This document shows, piece by piece, positions 16,092 to 25,379 of a stretch of 64,000 bases of DNA. This DNA is from Paenisporosarcina indica (lineage in GTDB: Bacteria > Bacillota > Bacilli > Bacillales_A > Planococcaceae). Every line of letters begins with the position of its first letter. Within the stretch, counting starts at the first letter, position 1. The position numbers were made by a program, and so were the translations under genes. A model generated the notes under the pieces. That model saw only the letters and a list, made by a program, of their open reading frames with translations, had not been told where the DNA came from and made no database searches. The DNA is taken from contig NZ_MPTA01000004.1 in the NCBI RefSeq assembly GCF_001939075.1, positions 62,001-126,000 on the forward strand, given 5' to 3'.

Positions 16092-16952
16092 TTACTCACC
16101 TTCTTTTGGGACAAATTCAAGATGAACAGAGTCAGCAATTTTACGATAACCGATTTCTTGATAAATTTTATTGGATGTAGGATTCATCATATCTGTATAA
16201 AGCACACAGAAATTATAAGTTTTCAGTAATTCTTCGCTTCCTGCAGCGACCATTGTACGAGCATAGCCTTTTTTTCGTTCTTCTTTTGGAGTGAAAACAA
16301 ACGATACGGTTACACCGTGATCGGAAGGGCGTGCCTTCTTCATCATCGAAACAACTTTTCCGTCTACTTCCCAAAAGAACACTTCTTGATCTTCAAGGAA
16401 TTGTGCAACACGTTCTCTAATTTCTTCAATTGGTAGATTTCCGATTCCTGTATCGTCACCAAATGCTACATACCACTCTTCAATTAGTGGTGCTTCATCT
16501 TTTCGAGCATAGCGCCAGGACCCCGGGCTACTATCTAAAGCTTGGTTCACCTCATCTAAGCGATATAACCCTTGGTCCATTAATAATTTCGAATCACAGT
16601 ACTGCAATTCTTTCCATTTTTCAGCAAACGAAAAGACAACTGGTTTCAATCCAACTGCTGAAGGAATATGAATCTCTCTTTTAAAGAACTCTTCAGCTGC
16701 AAATGAAAGAATGGCATCCCTATTGCCTTCATCGATAATAACTATATTCAATGGATGAGGAGGTGTCATTTGAAAAAGTGCCACTAATTTCCCGTCATCT
16801 TCAATCGTTACCATTAATGGATTGTCATAGCGACCTGCCTTGATTCCCTGCAGTATCCCATAAAACAGACTATATACATCTTCATTTTCACTCAAAAACG
16901 GTTTTGCTAGCGTTTCGAATTCTTGTGCTTGATTAAATAGATTAAAATTCAT
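16092..16952 (-). CDS. GNAT family N-acetyltransferase, two-domain type
   Basis: 286 residues. The C-terminal half (about residues 145-280) is a GNAT domain: SWRYARKDEAPLIEEW, VSFVFTPKEERKKGYARTMV as acetyl-CoA loop, and LYTDMMNPTSNKIYQEIGY. The N-terminal half resembles a degenerate GNAT-like domain with MVTIEDDGKLVALFQMTPPH. The same layout is common among uncharacterised Bacillales acetyltransferases. SD AAAGGAG. First gene of the GNAT-YjbR-HIT operon; substrate unknown. Confidence 0.85.
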   Translation of the reverse strand: MNFNLFNQAQEFETLAKPFLSENEDVYSLFYGILQGIKAGRYDNPLMVTIEDDGKLVALFQMTPPHPLNIVIIDEGNRDAILSFAAEEFFKREIHIPSAVGLKPVVFSFAEKWKELQYCDSKLLMDQGLYRLDEVNQALDSSPGSWRYARKDEAPLIEEWYVAFGDDTGIGNLPIEEIRERVAQFLEDQEVFFWEVDGKVVSMMKKARPSDHGVTVSFVFTPKEERKKGYARTMVAAGSEELLKTYNFCVLYTDMMNPTSNKIYQEIGYRKIADSVHLEFVPKEGE

Positions 16953-17163
16953 CCAATTCAGACTCCTTTAACGTAGTTAACAATTGATATTACAGAATTC
17001 GAAATACAATGTCACTAGTTTTTGAAGAAAAAATGGTTTTTTATGGAGACGTCTTATTGAGAATGAATTTGGTACTACACTTGCCTTTGAGACAATTTTG
17101 AACGGAAATTTGCTACTGAGATGCATCGCAAAACATACTTCAAAATAAAATATCCACCCCCCT

Positions 17164-17985
17164 TTATTCTTGGGAGATGGATGGTTCTTCATTTAAGAGT
17201 TGCCTGCGTTCAAGTTTCATGACCAAAAGGATGCTGATTTCATACAGCAAAATCATGGGAATCATAATTAATAGGTCACTGATAATGTCCGGAGGTGTCA
17301 TCATGGTAGAAATGATACCGAGTATCACATAAGACCATTTCCGCACATTCTTCATCTTGTCTGAGGTCAAAATTCCGATTGCGGACAAAAACATCGCGAT
17401 AATCGGGAGTTCAAATAACAATCCAAGTGGGACCGTCGTCATAATCAGAAAGTGGACATATTCACCGGCTGATACCATCACTTCAAAATTGATTTCCCCG
17501 ATGTTAATCAAGAACTGATAACTCAAAGGATTCACCACGAAATATCCAAATGCGATACCGATAACAAAGAGTACCAGCATAAGTGGTGAATACAATCCGA
17601 TGAAGCTGCTTTCTTTTGTCTTCAAGCCGGGTTTCACAAACTGCCAAATGAAGTGAGATAAGAACGGCAAGGATAGACCAAGAGAAATGGTCGTGGAAAT
17701 CGACATATAAAACTTCACTACTTCAAGTGGTCCTAAAACAATTAATTCATTCCCTCGTGTCACGTATGGAAACCACATGTTGATTGAGGAAAAAACACCG
17801 ATAAAAAAAATTAGAAAAACCGCTATGCCTTTGATAATCTGTTTACGTAATTCTGCCAAGTGATCAACCAGAGTTCCTTCTTCACCCGGTTCGTTCACCT
17901 GAATAATGACTTCCTTTACTACTTCCACAATTGGTTTATCCAATGGACTGATTATATGTTTATTTTGGTGTTCATACGGATCCAT
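17164..17985 (-). CDS. tatC: Sec-independent protein translocase TatC
   Basis: Six-helix core of the twin-arginine translocase, recognising RR signal peptides. It has the N-terminal HLAELRKQIIKG cytoplasmic motif, then six predicted membrane segments, with ELPIIAMFLSAIGILTSDKM and TPPDIISDLLIMIPMILLYE in conserved loops (given here as family landmarks). An extra hydrophilic N-terminus of about 38 residues precedes the conserved part; total 273 residues. It lies 12 bp after tatA, downstream of the GMC/Gluconate_2-dh3 genes, so it is probably dedicated to exporting that enzyme. Confidence 0.95.
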   Translation of the reverse strand: MDPYEHQNKHIISPLDKPIVEVVKEVIIQVNEPGEEGTLVDHLAELRKQIIKGIAVFLIFFIGVFSSINMWFPYVTRGNELIVLGPLEVVKFYMSISTTISLGLSLPFLSHFIWQFVKPGLKTKESSFIGLYSPLMLVLFVIGIAFGYFVVNPLSYQFLINIGEINFEVMVSAGEYVHFLIMTTVPLGLLFELPIIAMFLSAIGILTSDKMKNVRKWSYVILGIISTMMTPPDIISDLLIMIPMILLYEISILLVMKLERRQLLNEEPSISQE

Positions 17986-17997
17986 ATTTCACACCTT

Positions 17998-18204
17998 CTA
18001 AACGACGTCTGATTTCTTCACTTCTATTTTCACAGGTTCTTCTTCTTCATCCTCAATGAGACCTTTTGTGGATTTCTTGAATTCCGCAAAAGTCTTGCCA
18101 ACCGCTGAACCGATCTCAGGCAATTTTTTTGGCCCGAACAAAATTAAAACAATAACTAAGATAATGATTAACCCAGGTACGCCTATACTCCCTAAACCGC
18201 CCAA
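17998..18204 (-). CDS. tatA: Twin-arginine translocase subunit TatA
   Basis: 68-residue pore-forming subunit. A short N-terminal region and one membrane helix ([19 protein letters not shown]) lead through the conserved [10 protein letters not shown] hinge into an amphipathic helix [13 protein letters not shown] and an acidic tail. The start codon is TTG, seven bases after AAGGAGG. The gene is 15 bp after the GMC oxidoreductase. No TatB, as usual in Bacillota. Confidence 0.95.
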   Translation of the reverse strand: MGGLGSIGVPGLIIILVIVLILFGPKKLPEIGSAVGKTFAEFKKSTKGLIEDEEEEPVKIEVKKSDVV

Positions 18205-18219
18205 AATAGTGCCTCCTTT

Positions 18220-19929
18220 TTAAACGAGTGAACCGCCAGTTTTACTATAATTTATTATGCCTTCTGCACTTCTATACGCAAGCGCCCCTACTGTACCTGT
18301 CGGATTGTATCCACCATTATGTGCAAAATTCCCTGCCCCGACGACGAATAAATTCTCAGCATCCCAATGTTGTAAGTATGAGTTCACTACACTATTCTCC
18401 GGGCTGGCCCCCATAATGGTTCCCCCTGTATTATGAGTGGTTTGGTAATTGACAATATCATAGTCTGTAATAGGTGTTCGACTCTCAACTGTTTTCGCTC
18501 CCATTTCCTTCATGATCTCTGTTGCTTTTTCTGTTATATAGACATGCAAAGCTCGATCTTGTTCAGTAAAATTATATGTCATCTGAAGAAGGGGAATCCC
18601 ATATGCATCCTTGTATTTGCCATCTAATGCAAGGTAATTCTCTTTATGTGGCATCGATGCACCTTGTGCCCCAATGCTTAGTGTTCGTGTGAAATTGTGT
18701 ATAGAAGCTTTTTTAAATTCTGCTCCCCAAGTCGGTGTATCACGTTGAATAGGATTACTTTCAATAGGTCGAGCACCAGTTTGAGTTATTGAAAGACTGC
18801 CTCCATGGATGAAGTCTAAATCGCTATGGTCAAAATTGTCGGCATTAAAGTCATCAATGGTCATTCCAAGAGCACCCGCACCCATAAACGTATTCATTTG
18901 ATCATCGAAGAAACCTGTTGCACCTGGAAGAATTTGATAACAATAGTTTTTGCCGAGTGTTCCACGGCCAGTATCTGGATTATACTGTTCTCCGATATTG
19001 GATACCATTAACAGCTTGGCATTATTCATGACATAACTGGTCAAAACGACCACTTCAGCTGGCTGTATAAATTCTTCACCAGAGAGAGTGTTGATGTATC
19101 TCACGCCTGTGACTTTATTGCCACTCTTGATTACTTCTACTACATTCGCACGAACACGGGTTTCAAAATTTCCTGTTTTTATCGCAGTTGGGATTACAGT
19201 GATTTCTGCTGAAGACTTTGCTCCATACTCACACCCAAAACGTTCACAAAACCCACAGTACTGACACGCATTAATCGATTCCCCGTCTGGATTCTTGTAA
19301 GACTCCGACAGATTTGCTGAAGGTAACATAAATGGCGAATATCCTAAATCTTGTGTTGCTTTTTCAAATTTCTTTAGGATCGGCGTTCTCTTCATCGGTG
19401 GTGTGGGAAAAGGATCTTTACGTTTTAAAAAAGGATTTTTATCTTCACCGGAAAGCCCTATTGTCTGTTCATATGTGTAAAAATAAGGTTCCAATTCTTC
19501 ATAAGTAATTCCCCAGTCCTGAAGTTGATAATCTTTTGATAATTTATTAGGTCCGTATTTTTTGTCCGTCATGGTTTTAATTTGAAAATCGTAAGGATAA
19601 AATCTCCAGGTATGTCCATTCCAGTGAGTTCCCGATCCTCCTAATCCTTCCCCGAGTAAGAATGAACCCAATTGACGCATCGGTAGCGCTGACATTTTGC
19701 GATTATTTCTAATAGTAATCGTTTCTTTTGATAAGTTTTGCATCAATTCATATCTAACTGCATAACGATACTCGTCATGTATCTTTAAATAATCTTCAGT
19801 TCCTCGTTCTTCTCCTCTTTCCAACCCGACGACTTTCAGACCAGCCTTTGCACATTCCGCTGCAATAATACCGCCTGTCCAGCCAAGTCCAACTACGACC
19901 ACATCTACTTTTGATAAAGTTGTAACCAT
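18220..19929 (-). CDS. GMC family FAD-dependent dehydrogenase, gluconate/glucose dehydrogenase large-subunit type
   Basis: 569 residues. The FAD-binding VVVGLGWTGGI lies at the N-terminus. GSFLLGEGLGGSGTHWNGH is the GMC signature region, and the C-terminal GPxGT-like HNGGYNPTGTVGALAYR with NTGGTIMG carries the catalytic His/Asn region. A four-cysteine motif CQYCGFCERFGC (near residue 222) matches the Fe-S cluster site described in FAD-dependent glucose dehydrogenases. It has no signal peptide of its own; the small subunit carries the Tat signal, implying hitchhiker export. It oxidises a sugar, polyol or aldonate outside the membrane; substrate unknown. 17 bp after the small-subunit gene. Confidence 0.88.
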   Translation of the reverse strand: MVTTLSKVDVVVVGLGWTGGIIAAECAKAGLKVVGLERGEERGTEDYLKIHDEYRYAVRYELMQNLSKETITIRNNRKMSALPMRQLGSFLLGEGLGGSGTHWNGHTWRFYPYDFQIKTMTDKKYGPNKLSKDYQLQDWGITYEELEPYFYTYEQTIGLSGEDKNPFLKRKDPFPTPPMKRTPILKKFEKATQDLGYSPFMLPSANLSESYKNPDGESINACQYCGFCERFGCEYGAKSSAEITVIPTAIKTGNFETRVRANVVEVIKSGNKVTGVRYINTLSGEEFIQPAEVVVLTSYVMNNAKLLMVSNIGEQYNPDTGRGTLGKNYCYQILPGATGFFDDQMNTFMGAGALGMTIDDFNADNFDHSDLDFIHGGSLSITQTGARPIESNPIQRDTPTWGAEFKKASIHNFTRTLSIGAQGASMPHKENYLALDGKYKDAYGIPLLQMTYNFTEQDRALHVYITEKATEIMKEMGAKTVESRTPITDYDIVNYQTTHNTGGTIMGASPENSVVNSYLQHWDAENLFVVGAGNFAHNGGYNPTGTVGALAYRSAEGIINYSKTGGSLV

Positions 19930-19946
19930 TTTATATTCCCCCCGTC

Positions 19947-20693
19947 TTAGTGCATTCCACCTAGTGATTGTGGCTCGATTTTTTGAAACTTTTCATTTTC
20001 AATTTCATTGATATAGGCCATTTGATGTCCAGGGAACCCTTTCATTCTCCAGCCATCCATATTGACATTTCCTTTGTACATAGGGTCGGAATAAGCCCCT
20101 TCAAGAGTGGCTGTGCGTAGCAGACGAAAGAAAAATGTTGACGTAACACCAGCCATTTTAATCTCATCTTTTTGAAATGCCGTTAATATTTCATCCATCT
20201 GTGCACCTTCAATTTTCGAAAAGCCTTTATCAAATCTTTTCGTAGCTTCTGCGTCCAGCATTTCGATTCCTTGTCTGAAAATCTCAGCTCTAGTCAACCT
20301 GCTTTGATATCCTTGTGTGGGAGCACCCACTTCAAATGGTCCATGCATATACTCTTTAGAATTACTTCCATATTGTCCGGCTAATTGGCTATCTATGAAG
20401 TAAGGAACTCCCAGCCCAATAGCACCTGGCCCTTGATCATCTTCAGGATAGATGCGTTCAGTTGCGTTCGCTATAATGTCAAATTCCCGATAATTTCTGA
20501 AGAATTGCCAACCTTGATCGGTTTGTGTGCTATGCTCGTCAGTCCCAGCAATTTTATTGGTAGGGGAATCATTTTTGTTAATGTTATAGCCAACTAATCC
20601 ACCAATTAGCCCCCCACCGATTAATGCACCTGTAGCGACTCCAGAAGTTTTTAGAAAGTCACGCCTCGAGATATTTTTTTTATTTTCTTCCAT
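19947..20693 (-). CDS. Gluconate 2-dehydrogenase subunit 3-like protein with Tat signal
   Basis: 248 residues. The N-terminus has a classic twin-arginine signal (NISRRDFLKTSG) followed by a hydrophobic glycine-rich segment. The mature part carries the Gluconate_2-dh3 domain: FDIIANATERIYPEDDQGPGA, GVPYFIDSQLAGQYG and FFRLLRTATLEGAYSDP. It is the small chaperone/targeting subunit that carries the FAD subunit through Tat. The start is the ATG at 20693, six bases after AAGGAGGG; the reading frame is open further upstream but lacks an SD there. First gene of the operon with the GMC enzyme, tatA and tatC. No cytochrome c subunit follows. Confidence 0.9.
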   Translation of the reverse strand: MEENKKNISRRDFLKTSGVATGALIGGGLIGGLVGYNINKNDSPTNKIAGTDEHSTQTDQGWQFFRNYREFDIIANATERIYPEDDQGPGAIGLGVPYFIDSQLAGQYGSNSKEYMHGPFEVGAPTQGYQSRLTRAEIFRQGIEMLDAEATKRFDKGFSKIEGAQMDEILTAFQKDEIKMAGVTSTFFFRLLRTATLEGAYSDPMYKGNVNMDGWRMKGFPGHQMAYINEIENEKFQKIEPQSLGGMH

Positions 20694-20903
20694 AAATATT
20701 CCCTCCTTATATTTCGACTTCGTATTATCAGCTCTATTAACTCTAAACTTAGAATAGGCAATTGAAGAGAGTTTTAAACTATCCAACCCAGTGATTATTT
20801 CATTGGGAGGTGTTGAAGTAGGGAGGGGGTATAGCGGAAGAATTGAAATGAAGACCCTTTCAAGAAAATCAACTTGTCTATTTCAAATAAAAGGTCAAAA
20901 TAA

Positions 20904-20941
20904 AAAGAGTGAATTTATCCTAAGAGATAAATTCACTCTTT
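20904..20941 (-). terminator. Terminator of the FlaR-like gene
   Basis: Perfect 16-bp stem AAAGAGTGAATTTATC with a 6-base loop. The stop codon of the gene lies within the loop, so the hairpin overlaps the last codons. Confidence 0.85.
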
Positions 20942-21456
20942 CTATTTGGCCCATGTTGCAGCCATGTTTTCACTTCTTTTGGTGATTTCAATGTAATCAC
21001 ATCTGCTGGTACTTTAGATAAAATCTTTAACATTCCAGGTCGAGCATCTTTCGGGTATCGCCAAATCCAACGAACAAACTCCCAATCTATTTTTTCTGGG
21101 CAGCCTTCACCCATATCAGGTCTAGTAACTCCTCGATATTTCCATGCACGTTTACATGCTCGGTATAAACAAAGGACATTTGAAAAGTCGAGAAAAATAA
21201 TAAGATCTGCATATTGTGCTCTTAATTCAATACTGGAGTCATAATTCCCGTCAATGATCCATTCGGGTTTTGTCAATTCTACTTTCACTTTCTCCATGAA
21301 TTCTGGTCTAGGTGTAGGGTTCCAGCCGGGTTTCCAAAACAGTGCATCCAGATGGACCACCGGCACGTCCCACTGTTCTGCGAGCTGACGTGATAGTGTG
21401 GATTTCCCCGCACCACCAGAGCCAACAATCAGTATTCTTCGGTGCTTAGGCTGCAT
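20920..21456 (-). CDS. P-loop kinase-like protein, DNA topology modulation protein FlaR type
   Basis: 178-residue adenylate-kinase-like NTPase. Walker A is GSGGAGKSTLSRQL; HLDALFWKPGWNPTP and WIIDGNYDSSIELR are hallmarks of the FlaR/topology-modulation annotation group, and FLDFSNVLCLYRACKRAWKY is the lid-side helix. The real reaction is unknown; it probably phosphorylates a small molecule. Start placed at the ATG at 21456; a TTG at 21465 is possible and no strong SD is seen. It overlaps the end of the VOC gene by 11 bp, so the two form an operon. Confidence 0.75.
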   Translation of the reverse strand: MQPKHRRILIVGSGGAGKSTLSRQLAEQWDVPVVHLDALFWKPGWNPTPRPEFMEKVKVELTKPEWIIDGNYDSSIELRAQYADLIIFLDFSNVLCLYRACKRAWKYRGVTRPDMGEGCPEKIDWEFVRWIWRYPKDARPGMLKILSKVPADVITLKSPKEVKTWLQHGPNRKSEFIS

Positions 21457-21817
21457 CTTCTTCAAATGAACATACTCCTATCGTATTACCATCCAGGTCT
21501 TTAAACTGAAAAAATTCAACGTTTCCACCACTTCGTATTGGCGTAGCTTGAACTCCTGAATCTAACATCGTTTGATGTGTAGCATGGATATCCTCTGTAT
21601 AGAGATTAAAGCATTCATGGTCTCCCATTTTATTCACTTCCATAAAAATAGTCCGAACAAGTGTAAAGGCTGTTTTACCATTGCCAATTTCCATAGCAGC
21701 ATAGCCATTCTCTACATCATGCCATCTTAAGGTAAATCCACATTTATCTTTATACCATTTAATCGAGCGATGCGTGTCTTTTACAGGTAAAAATACGGTG
21801 TCAATCCTCTTGAACAT
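21446..21817 (-). CDS. VOC family protein (glyoxalase/bleomycin-resistance fold)
   Basis: 123 residues with the vicinal-oxygen-chelate fold: RIDTVFLPVKDTHRSIKWY, GFTLRWHD, a middle metal-site strand, and FFQFKDLDGNTIGVCSFEE with the typical C-terminal Glu. Members are glyoxalases, dioxygenases or antibiotic-binding proteins; this one cannot be assigned. The start ATG at 21817 follows GGGAGA. First gene of the two-gene operon with the FlaR-like kinase. Confidence 0.85.
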   Translation of the reverse strand: MFKRIDTVFLPVKDTHRSIKWYKDKCGFTLRWHDVENGYAAMEIGNGKTAFTLVRTIFMEVNKMGDHECFNLYTEDIHATHQTMLDSGVQATPIRSGGNVEFFQFKDLDGNTIGVCSFEEDAA

Positions 21818-21963
21818 AGCCGACTCTCCCTTGTCACTCAATTTTACTAGTTTCATTTTATCAACTATTCATGCCTACGGCTAGAAAGTTTTCAATAATA
21901 CCTCAAATATTCAGTCTACTAAAAATTCTTCCATTATTTGTTTACCCTATTTGTCTCAAAACA

Positions 21964-21987
21964 AAAAGGCTACATTAGCAGCCTTTT
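21964..21987 (-). terminator. Terminator of niaP
   Basis: AAAAGGCT pairs with AGCCTTTT across an 8-base loop, with a T-run on the minus strand. Confidence 0.75.
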
Positions 21988-21989
21988 CA

Positions 21990-23207
21990 TTATTCCAATT
22001 CAGTTTGTTTCGTTTCTTTACCAAGAAAAATAACCGATAATACCCCAATCACAATGGCGATACAGAAAATGCTGAAAATCCAGCCAATATCATAGCCCTT
22101 GGTAACAAGCGTCCCCACTAAAAGAGGTCCCAGAATCCCACCAATTCGTCCAATAGCAGCAGCCATTCCTGCTCCAGTTGCTCGAATCACCGTCGGGTAT
22201 TGTTCAGGTGTATAAGCGTATAACGCTCCCCATGCACCTAGGTTAAAGAACGATAGGAAGGCACCCGAAGTTAGTAACATGACGCTGGTGTCAGCATAAC
22301 CGAAGACATAAGCACTTGCTGCCGTCCCAAGTAAATATACAACTAACACAAATTTACGACCCGCTTTTTCAATTAACCAAGCTGCAGAGAAATAACCAGG
22401 TAACTGGGCAATTGTCATGATGAGTACATACTTGAAGCTCGTGATCATATCGAATCCCTTTCCAATCATCACACTCGGCAACCAGAGGAACATGCCATAA
22501 TAAGAGAAGACGACGGTAAACCATAAGATCCATAACATTAATGTAGATTTCGCATAAGCTTTTGACCACACTTCTTTAATGTTTTGACTGTAAGATCGAT
22601 TGTTCACACGATTTGCAGTAAACTGTGGTGAATCTGGTAAGTTTATACGCAAGTAAATGGCATAGAACGCTGGTAATGCAGTAATGACCAATGCCACTCT
22701 CCATCCGAAATTCGGAATGATGAAATACGAAATTAAAGCCGCTACTAACCAACCTGCTGCCCAAAAACTCTCGAGTAATACAACAACACGACCACGCTCT
22801 TTCGCTTCTACACTCTCAGATACAAGTGTCGAGGCTACTGGAAGTTCTCCACCTAATCCCATCCCTACAAAAAATCTAAAAACGAGAAATGCTGCAAGAG
22901 TTGTCGTCAAAGCAGACAGACCACTTGCTACAGAGAAAAACAGAAGGGTCAAGATGAACACCTGTTTGCGGCCAATTCGATCGGCAAAAATACCAAAAAC
23001 AAAAGCACCAACTGCCATACCAATGGAGTTTACACTCCCGATCCACCCCATTTGTCCCGGAGATAAGTTCCACTCAACCGCTAACGCGGCAATGACAAAT
23101 GACAATATTCCAACGTCCATTGCATCAAACATCCACCCAAATCCGGCAATTCCCAACAGTTTATTTCTTGAAAGTGGCTTTTTCTCTTTTGAAATTATAG
23201 TTGTCAT
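21990..23207 (-). CDS. niaP: Niacin/nicotinamide MFS transporter NiaP
   Basis: 405-residue, 12-helix major facilitator. The sequence closely follows B. subtilis NiaP (YceI): GFGWMFDAMDVGILSFVIAAL near the N-terminus (interrupted here for brevity), WIGSVNSIGMA, the loop ADRIGRK, GMGLGGELPVASTLVSE, YAYTPEQYPT, and the C-terminus GKETKQTELE identical in type. It imports nicotinate or nicotinamide for NAD synthesis across the cytoplasmic membrane. SD AAGGGG. A possible NiaR box sits between promoter and gene. Confidence 0.9.
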   Translation of the reverse strand: MTTIISKEKKPLSRNKLLGIAGFGWMFDAMDVGILSFVIAALAVEWNLSPGQMGWIGSVNSIGMAVGAFVFGIFADRIGRKQVFILTLLFFSVASGLSALTTTLAAFLVFRFFVGMGLGGELPVASTLVSESVEAKERGRVVVLLESFWAAGWLVAALISYFIIPNFGWRVALVITALPAFYAIYLRINLPDSPQFTANRVNNRSYSQNIKEVWSKAYAKSTLMLWILWFTVVFSYYGMFLWLPSVMIGKGFDMITSFKYVLIMTIAQLPGYFSAAWLIEKAGRKFVLVVYLLGTAASAYVFGYADTSVMLLTSGAFLSFFNLGAWGALYAYTPEQYPTVIRATGAGMAAAIGRIGGILGPLLVGTLVTKGYDIGWIFSIFCIAIVIGVLSVIFLGKETKQTELE

Positions 23208-23219
23208 TTTTTTACCCCT

Positions 23220-23235
23220 TGTCTTTACAGATGTA
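23220..23235 (-). promoter_or_regulatory. Candidate NiaR operator upstream of niaP
   Basis: Minus-strand TACATCTGTAAAGACA fits the TACAnnTGTnnnGACA pattern I associate with the niacin repressor NiaR. It lies 12 bp before the start codon. The consensus is recalled, not checked. Confidence 0.4.
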
Positions 23236-23364
23236 TATTTATCTCTTTACACTTAAGTATACTGATAGGGCGATTAACTTACAACCACAAAAACGAAAAT
23301 ACTTGTGAGCTTATGCTCCTAGCGCAATTGTACGATGAACAACAGTTTTAACATCTCTATATAT

Positions 23365-23401
23365 AAAAAAACACATTATCTAGAAAGACTAGACAACGTG
23401 T
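23365..23401 (-). terminator. Terminator of zupT
   Basis: ACACATTATCTAG (23371-23383) pairs with CTAGACAACGTGT (23389-23401) with two G-T pairs. On the minus strand a T-run follows. Confidence 0.85.
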
Positions 23402-23408
23402 CTTGATT

Positions 23409-24218
23409 TTACGCAATCAATAATAAACTTAACGCCATTACCGCCATTCCTCCAACAACCCCGTAGATGGAAAGATGGGCTTCATCATACTTCTGTGCCG
23501 CAGGTAGTAACTCATCTAAAGAAATAAACACCATTATTCCCGCTACAGCTGCAAATATCATTCCAAACATAATGTCATTTAAGAAAGGCATTAAAATCAA
23601 GAATGCCACAAGAGCACCTACAGGTTCGGCAAGACCAGATAGGAATGACCATTTAAAAGCTTTTTTTCGATTCCCAGTTGCATAATAAATGGGAATCGCT
23701 ACTGCAATACCTTCTGGAATATTGTGGATGGCAACAGCAACGGCTATGGCAATTCCCAAATTCGGATCTTGCAAAGCAGATATAAACGTCGCAATCCCTT
23801 CTGGAAAGTTATGAATCCCTATCGCTAATGCCGTAAATATTCCCATTCTCATCAATTTTGTATACTCAGCATTGGAAGGCTCAATATCCATTTCTTCTAC
23901 ACCTTTAACTTCATGTGGGTTCGTTGATTTCGGCAATAATTTATCGATTAATGCAATCACTATGATTCCACTAAAAAAACCAATAACTGTAAACCAATAT
24001 CCTTGTGAGGCACCTAACTCATTCACTAAAGCATCTTTTGCTTTCACAAAGATTTCAACCAGTGATACATAAATCATTACACCTGCTGAGAACCCTAATG
24101 CTAAAGACAAAAATTTCGTATTTGTTCTTTTCGTCACAAAAGCCAGTAAACTTCCGATACCCGTTGCTAGACCCGCAAATAACGTTAAAGCTAGTGCAAA
24201 CAGAACATCTCCACTCAT
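23409..24218 (-). CDS. zupT: ZIP family divalent metal transporter
   Basis: 269 residues with eight predicted membrane helices. The metal-binding helices IV and V carry the ZIP motifs HNFPEGIATF and HNIPEGIAVAIP. A hydrophilic loop after helix III (EVKGVEEMDIEPSNAEY) is the variable region. It imports Zn2+, and by family also Fe2+ or Mn2+, through the cytoplasmic membrane. SD AGAAGGTGAG. No Zur or Fur site was recognised upstream. Monocistronic. Confidence 0.9.
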   Translation of the reverse strand: MSGDVLFALALTLFAGLATGIGSLLAFVTKRTNTKFLSLALGFSAGVMIYVSLVEIFVKAKDALVNELGASQGYWFTVIGFFSGIIVIALIDKLLPKSTNPHEVKGVEEMDIEPSNAEYTKLMRMGIFTALAIGIHNFPEGIATFISALQDPNLGIAIAVAVAIHNIPEGIAVAIPIYYATGNRKKAFKWSFLSGLAEPVGALVAFLILMPFLNDIMFGMIFAAVAGIMVFISLDELLPAAQKYDEAHLSIYGVVGGMAVMALSLLLIA

Positions 24219-24323
24219 TTTCTCACCTTCTTTCTATATCAGTCTATTAAATTGATTGTATTCTAAAAGTTTCCTTGATGCAACTCTTTTTGATGAAGTA
24301 ATACTTTTTGTGTAAACGAAAAA

Positions 24324-25379
24324 CTAAAGCAATTTGATTAATTCGTCTATTTTCATCGCAAATACAGTTAAACGTTTCTCCATATCCCCTTTTGATCCAA
24401 AACGTATGACTTGTTCTTCAGTTATTTCTGATTCAATCATACGAAGGTGACGAACAGCCGTATCCAGAACTTGCAACACTTGCTCTCCTCTTACGACACG
24501 ATTCACATGATGATTATGATCACAATAGCCGTGTACAAAGCCATCTGCAATACATTTCAAAGTTTCCTGACAATCCTGGAATCGATGTTTTCCATAGCGT
24601 TCTGTATGGGCAAGTTCTACAAACAAAGTCTCATACAAATTCAAAAAGTTACCTGCCATTACTTCCCCGAAATACACAATAGGAAGTGGATCAATAAGAC
24701 GAATTTCCCCATTATTGAGTAGCCAATTTTCGGGTGAAGCATCTTGATTCGTTAAGACAGGATGACTGATTTCATTAAAACGCATTTCACAAATACGTAT
24801 TAAGGCATCTTTTAATCCTGGTTTGTCAAAAATTGGTCTCTTGTTTGACAACTCTTCATAATCATCCAATACCTCATTGCATTCTTCTTTGATAAATGCA
24901 CGATAGTCACTTGAAAATTGACCATGCAAACCTTGCTTTTCATTCCACGCAAGATATCCGACTCCTTTTAAACCGTGATCCACACGCTCCAGGTTCCGGT
25001 ACAATTGCCCGATTTCCTTACCAAGCTCGCGTGCCGTTTCTTCACTTAATTGATGTAAGTCCACATGATTTCCAGCGTATGACTCAATTGTATACGTCAA
25101 ATCTTGTGATACATGATAATAGAAAGTAGAAGGTGCTGCTCCAGGAGAAACTTGATTCACATATTTGTAGTAAATTTCCGTTCCACCATACTCCGCTCTC
25201 AAGGCATTTTCATTGTATGTAACTTCTTTTTTATAGGCGAATTTTTTAGGAATACGTAAAACAAGTGGTTCATGTCGAGTACTCGTTAGCTTCCACGCTT
25301 GATGCCAAGCTCCTTCACCTAAATCCGATATTACTGATTCCGTCAGTTTTGCATGTTCCAGTGCTTGCTCATATGTCAT
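24324..25379 (-). CDS. Aminoglycoside-phosphotransferase-like kinase family protein
   Basis: 351 residues with a protein-kinase-like APH fold. PLVLRIPKKFAY supplies the ATP-site Lys, a central helical region follows, and LTNQDASPENWLL (Brenner-type catalytic loop with NQD in place of HGD) precedes IRLIDPLP (metal-binding Asp). The substrate is unknown and could be a sugar, choline-like compound or spore component. The start ATG overlaps the stop of the uracil-DNA-glycosylase-family gene (ACATGA), so the two are coupled. Resistance should not be inferred. Confidence 0.75.
   Translation of the reverse strand: MTYEQALEHAKLTESVISDLGEGAWHQAWKLTSTRHEPLVLRIPKKFAYKKEVTYNENALRAEYGGTEIYYKYVNQVSPGAAPSTFYYHVSQDLTYTIESYAGNHVDLHQLSEETARELGKEIGQLYRNLERVDHGLKGVGYLAWNEKQGLHGQFSSDYRAFIKEECNEVLDDYEELSNKRPIFDKPGLKDALIRICEMRFNEISHPVLTNQDASPENWLLNNGEIRLIDPLPIVYFGEVMAGNFLNLYETLFVELAHTERYGKHRFQDCQETLKCIADGFVHGYCDHNHHVNRVVRGEQVLQVLDTAVRHLRMIESEITEEQVIRFGSKGDMEKRLTVFAMKIDELIKLL

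Noticed and set aside
24324-25379. Aminoglycoside resistance by the APH-like protein
   Set aside because: The fold is shared with many metabolic kinases, and the catalytic loop NQD departs from the HGD of resistance enzymes.
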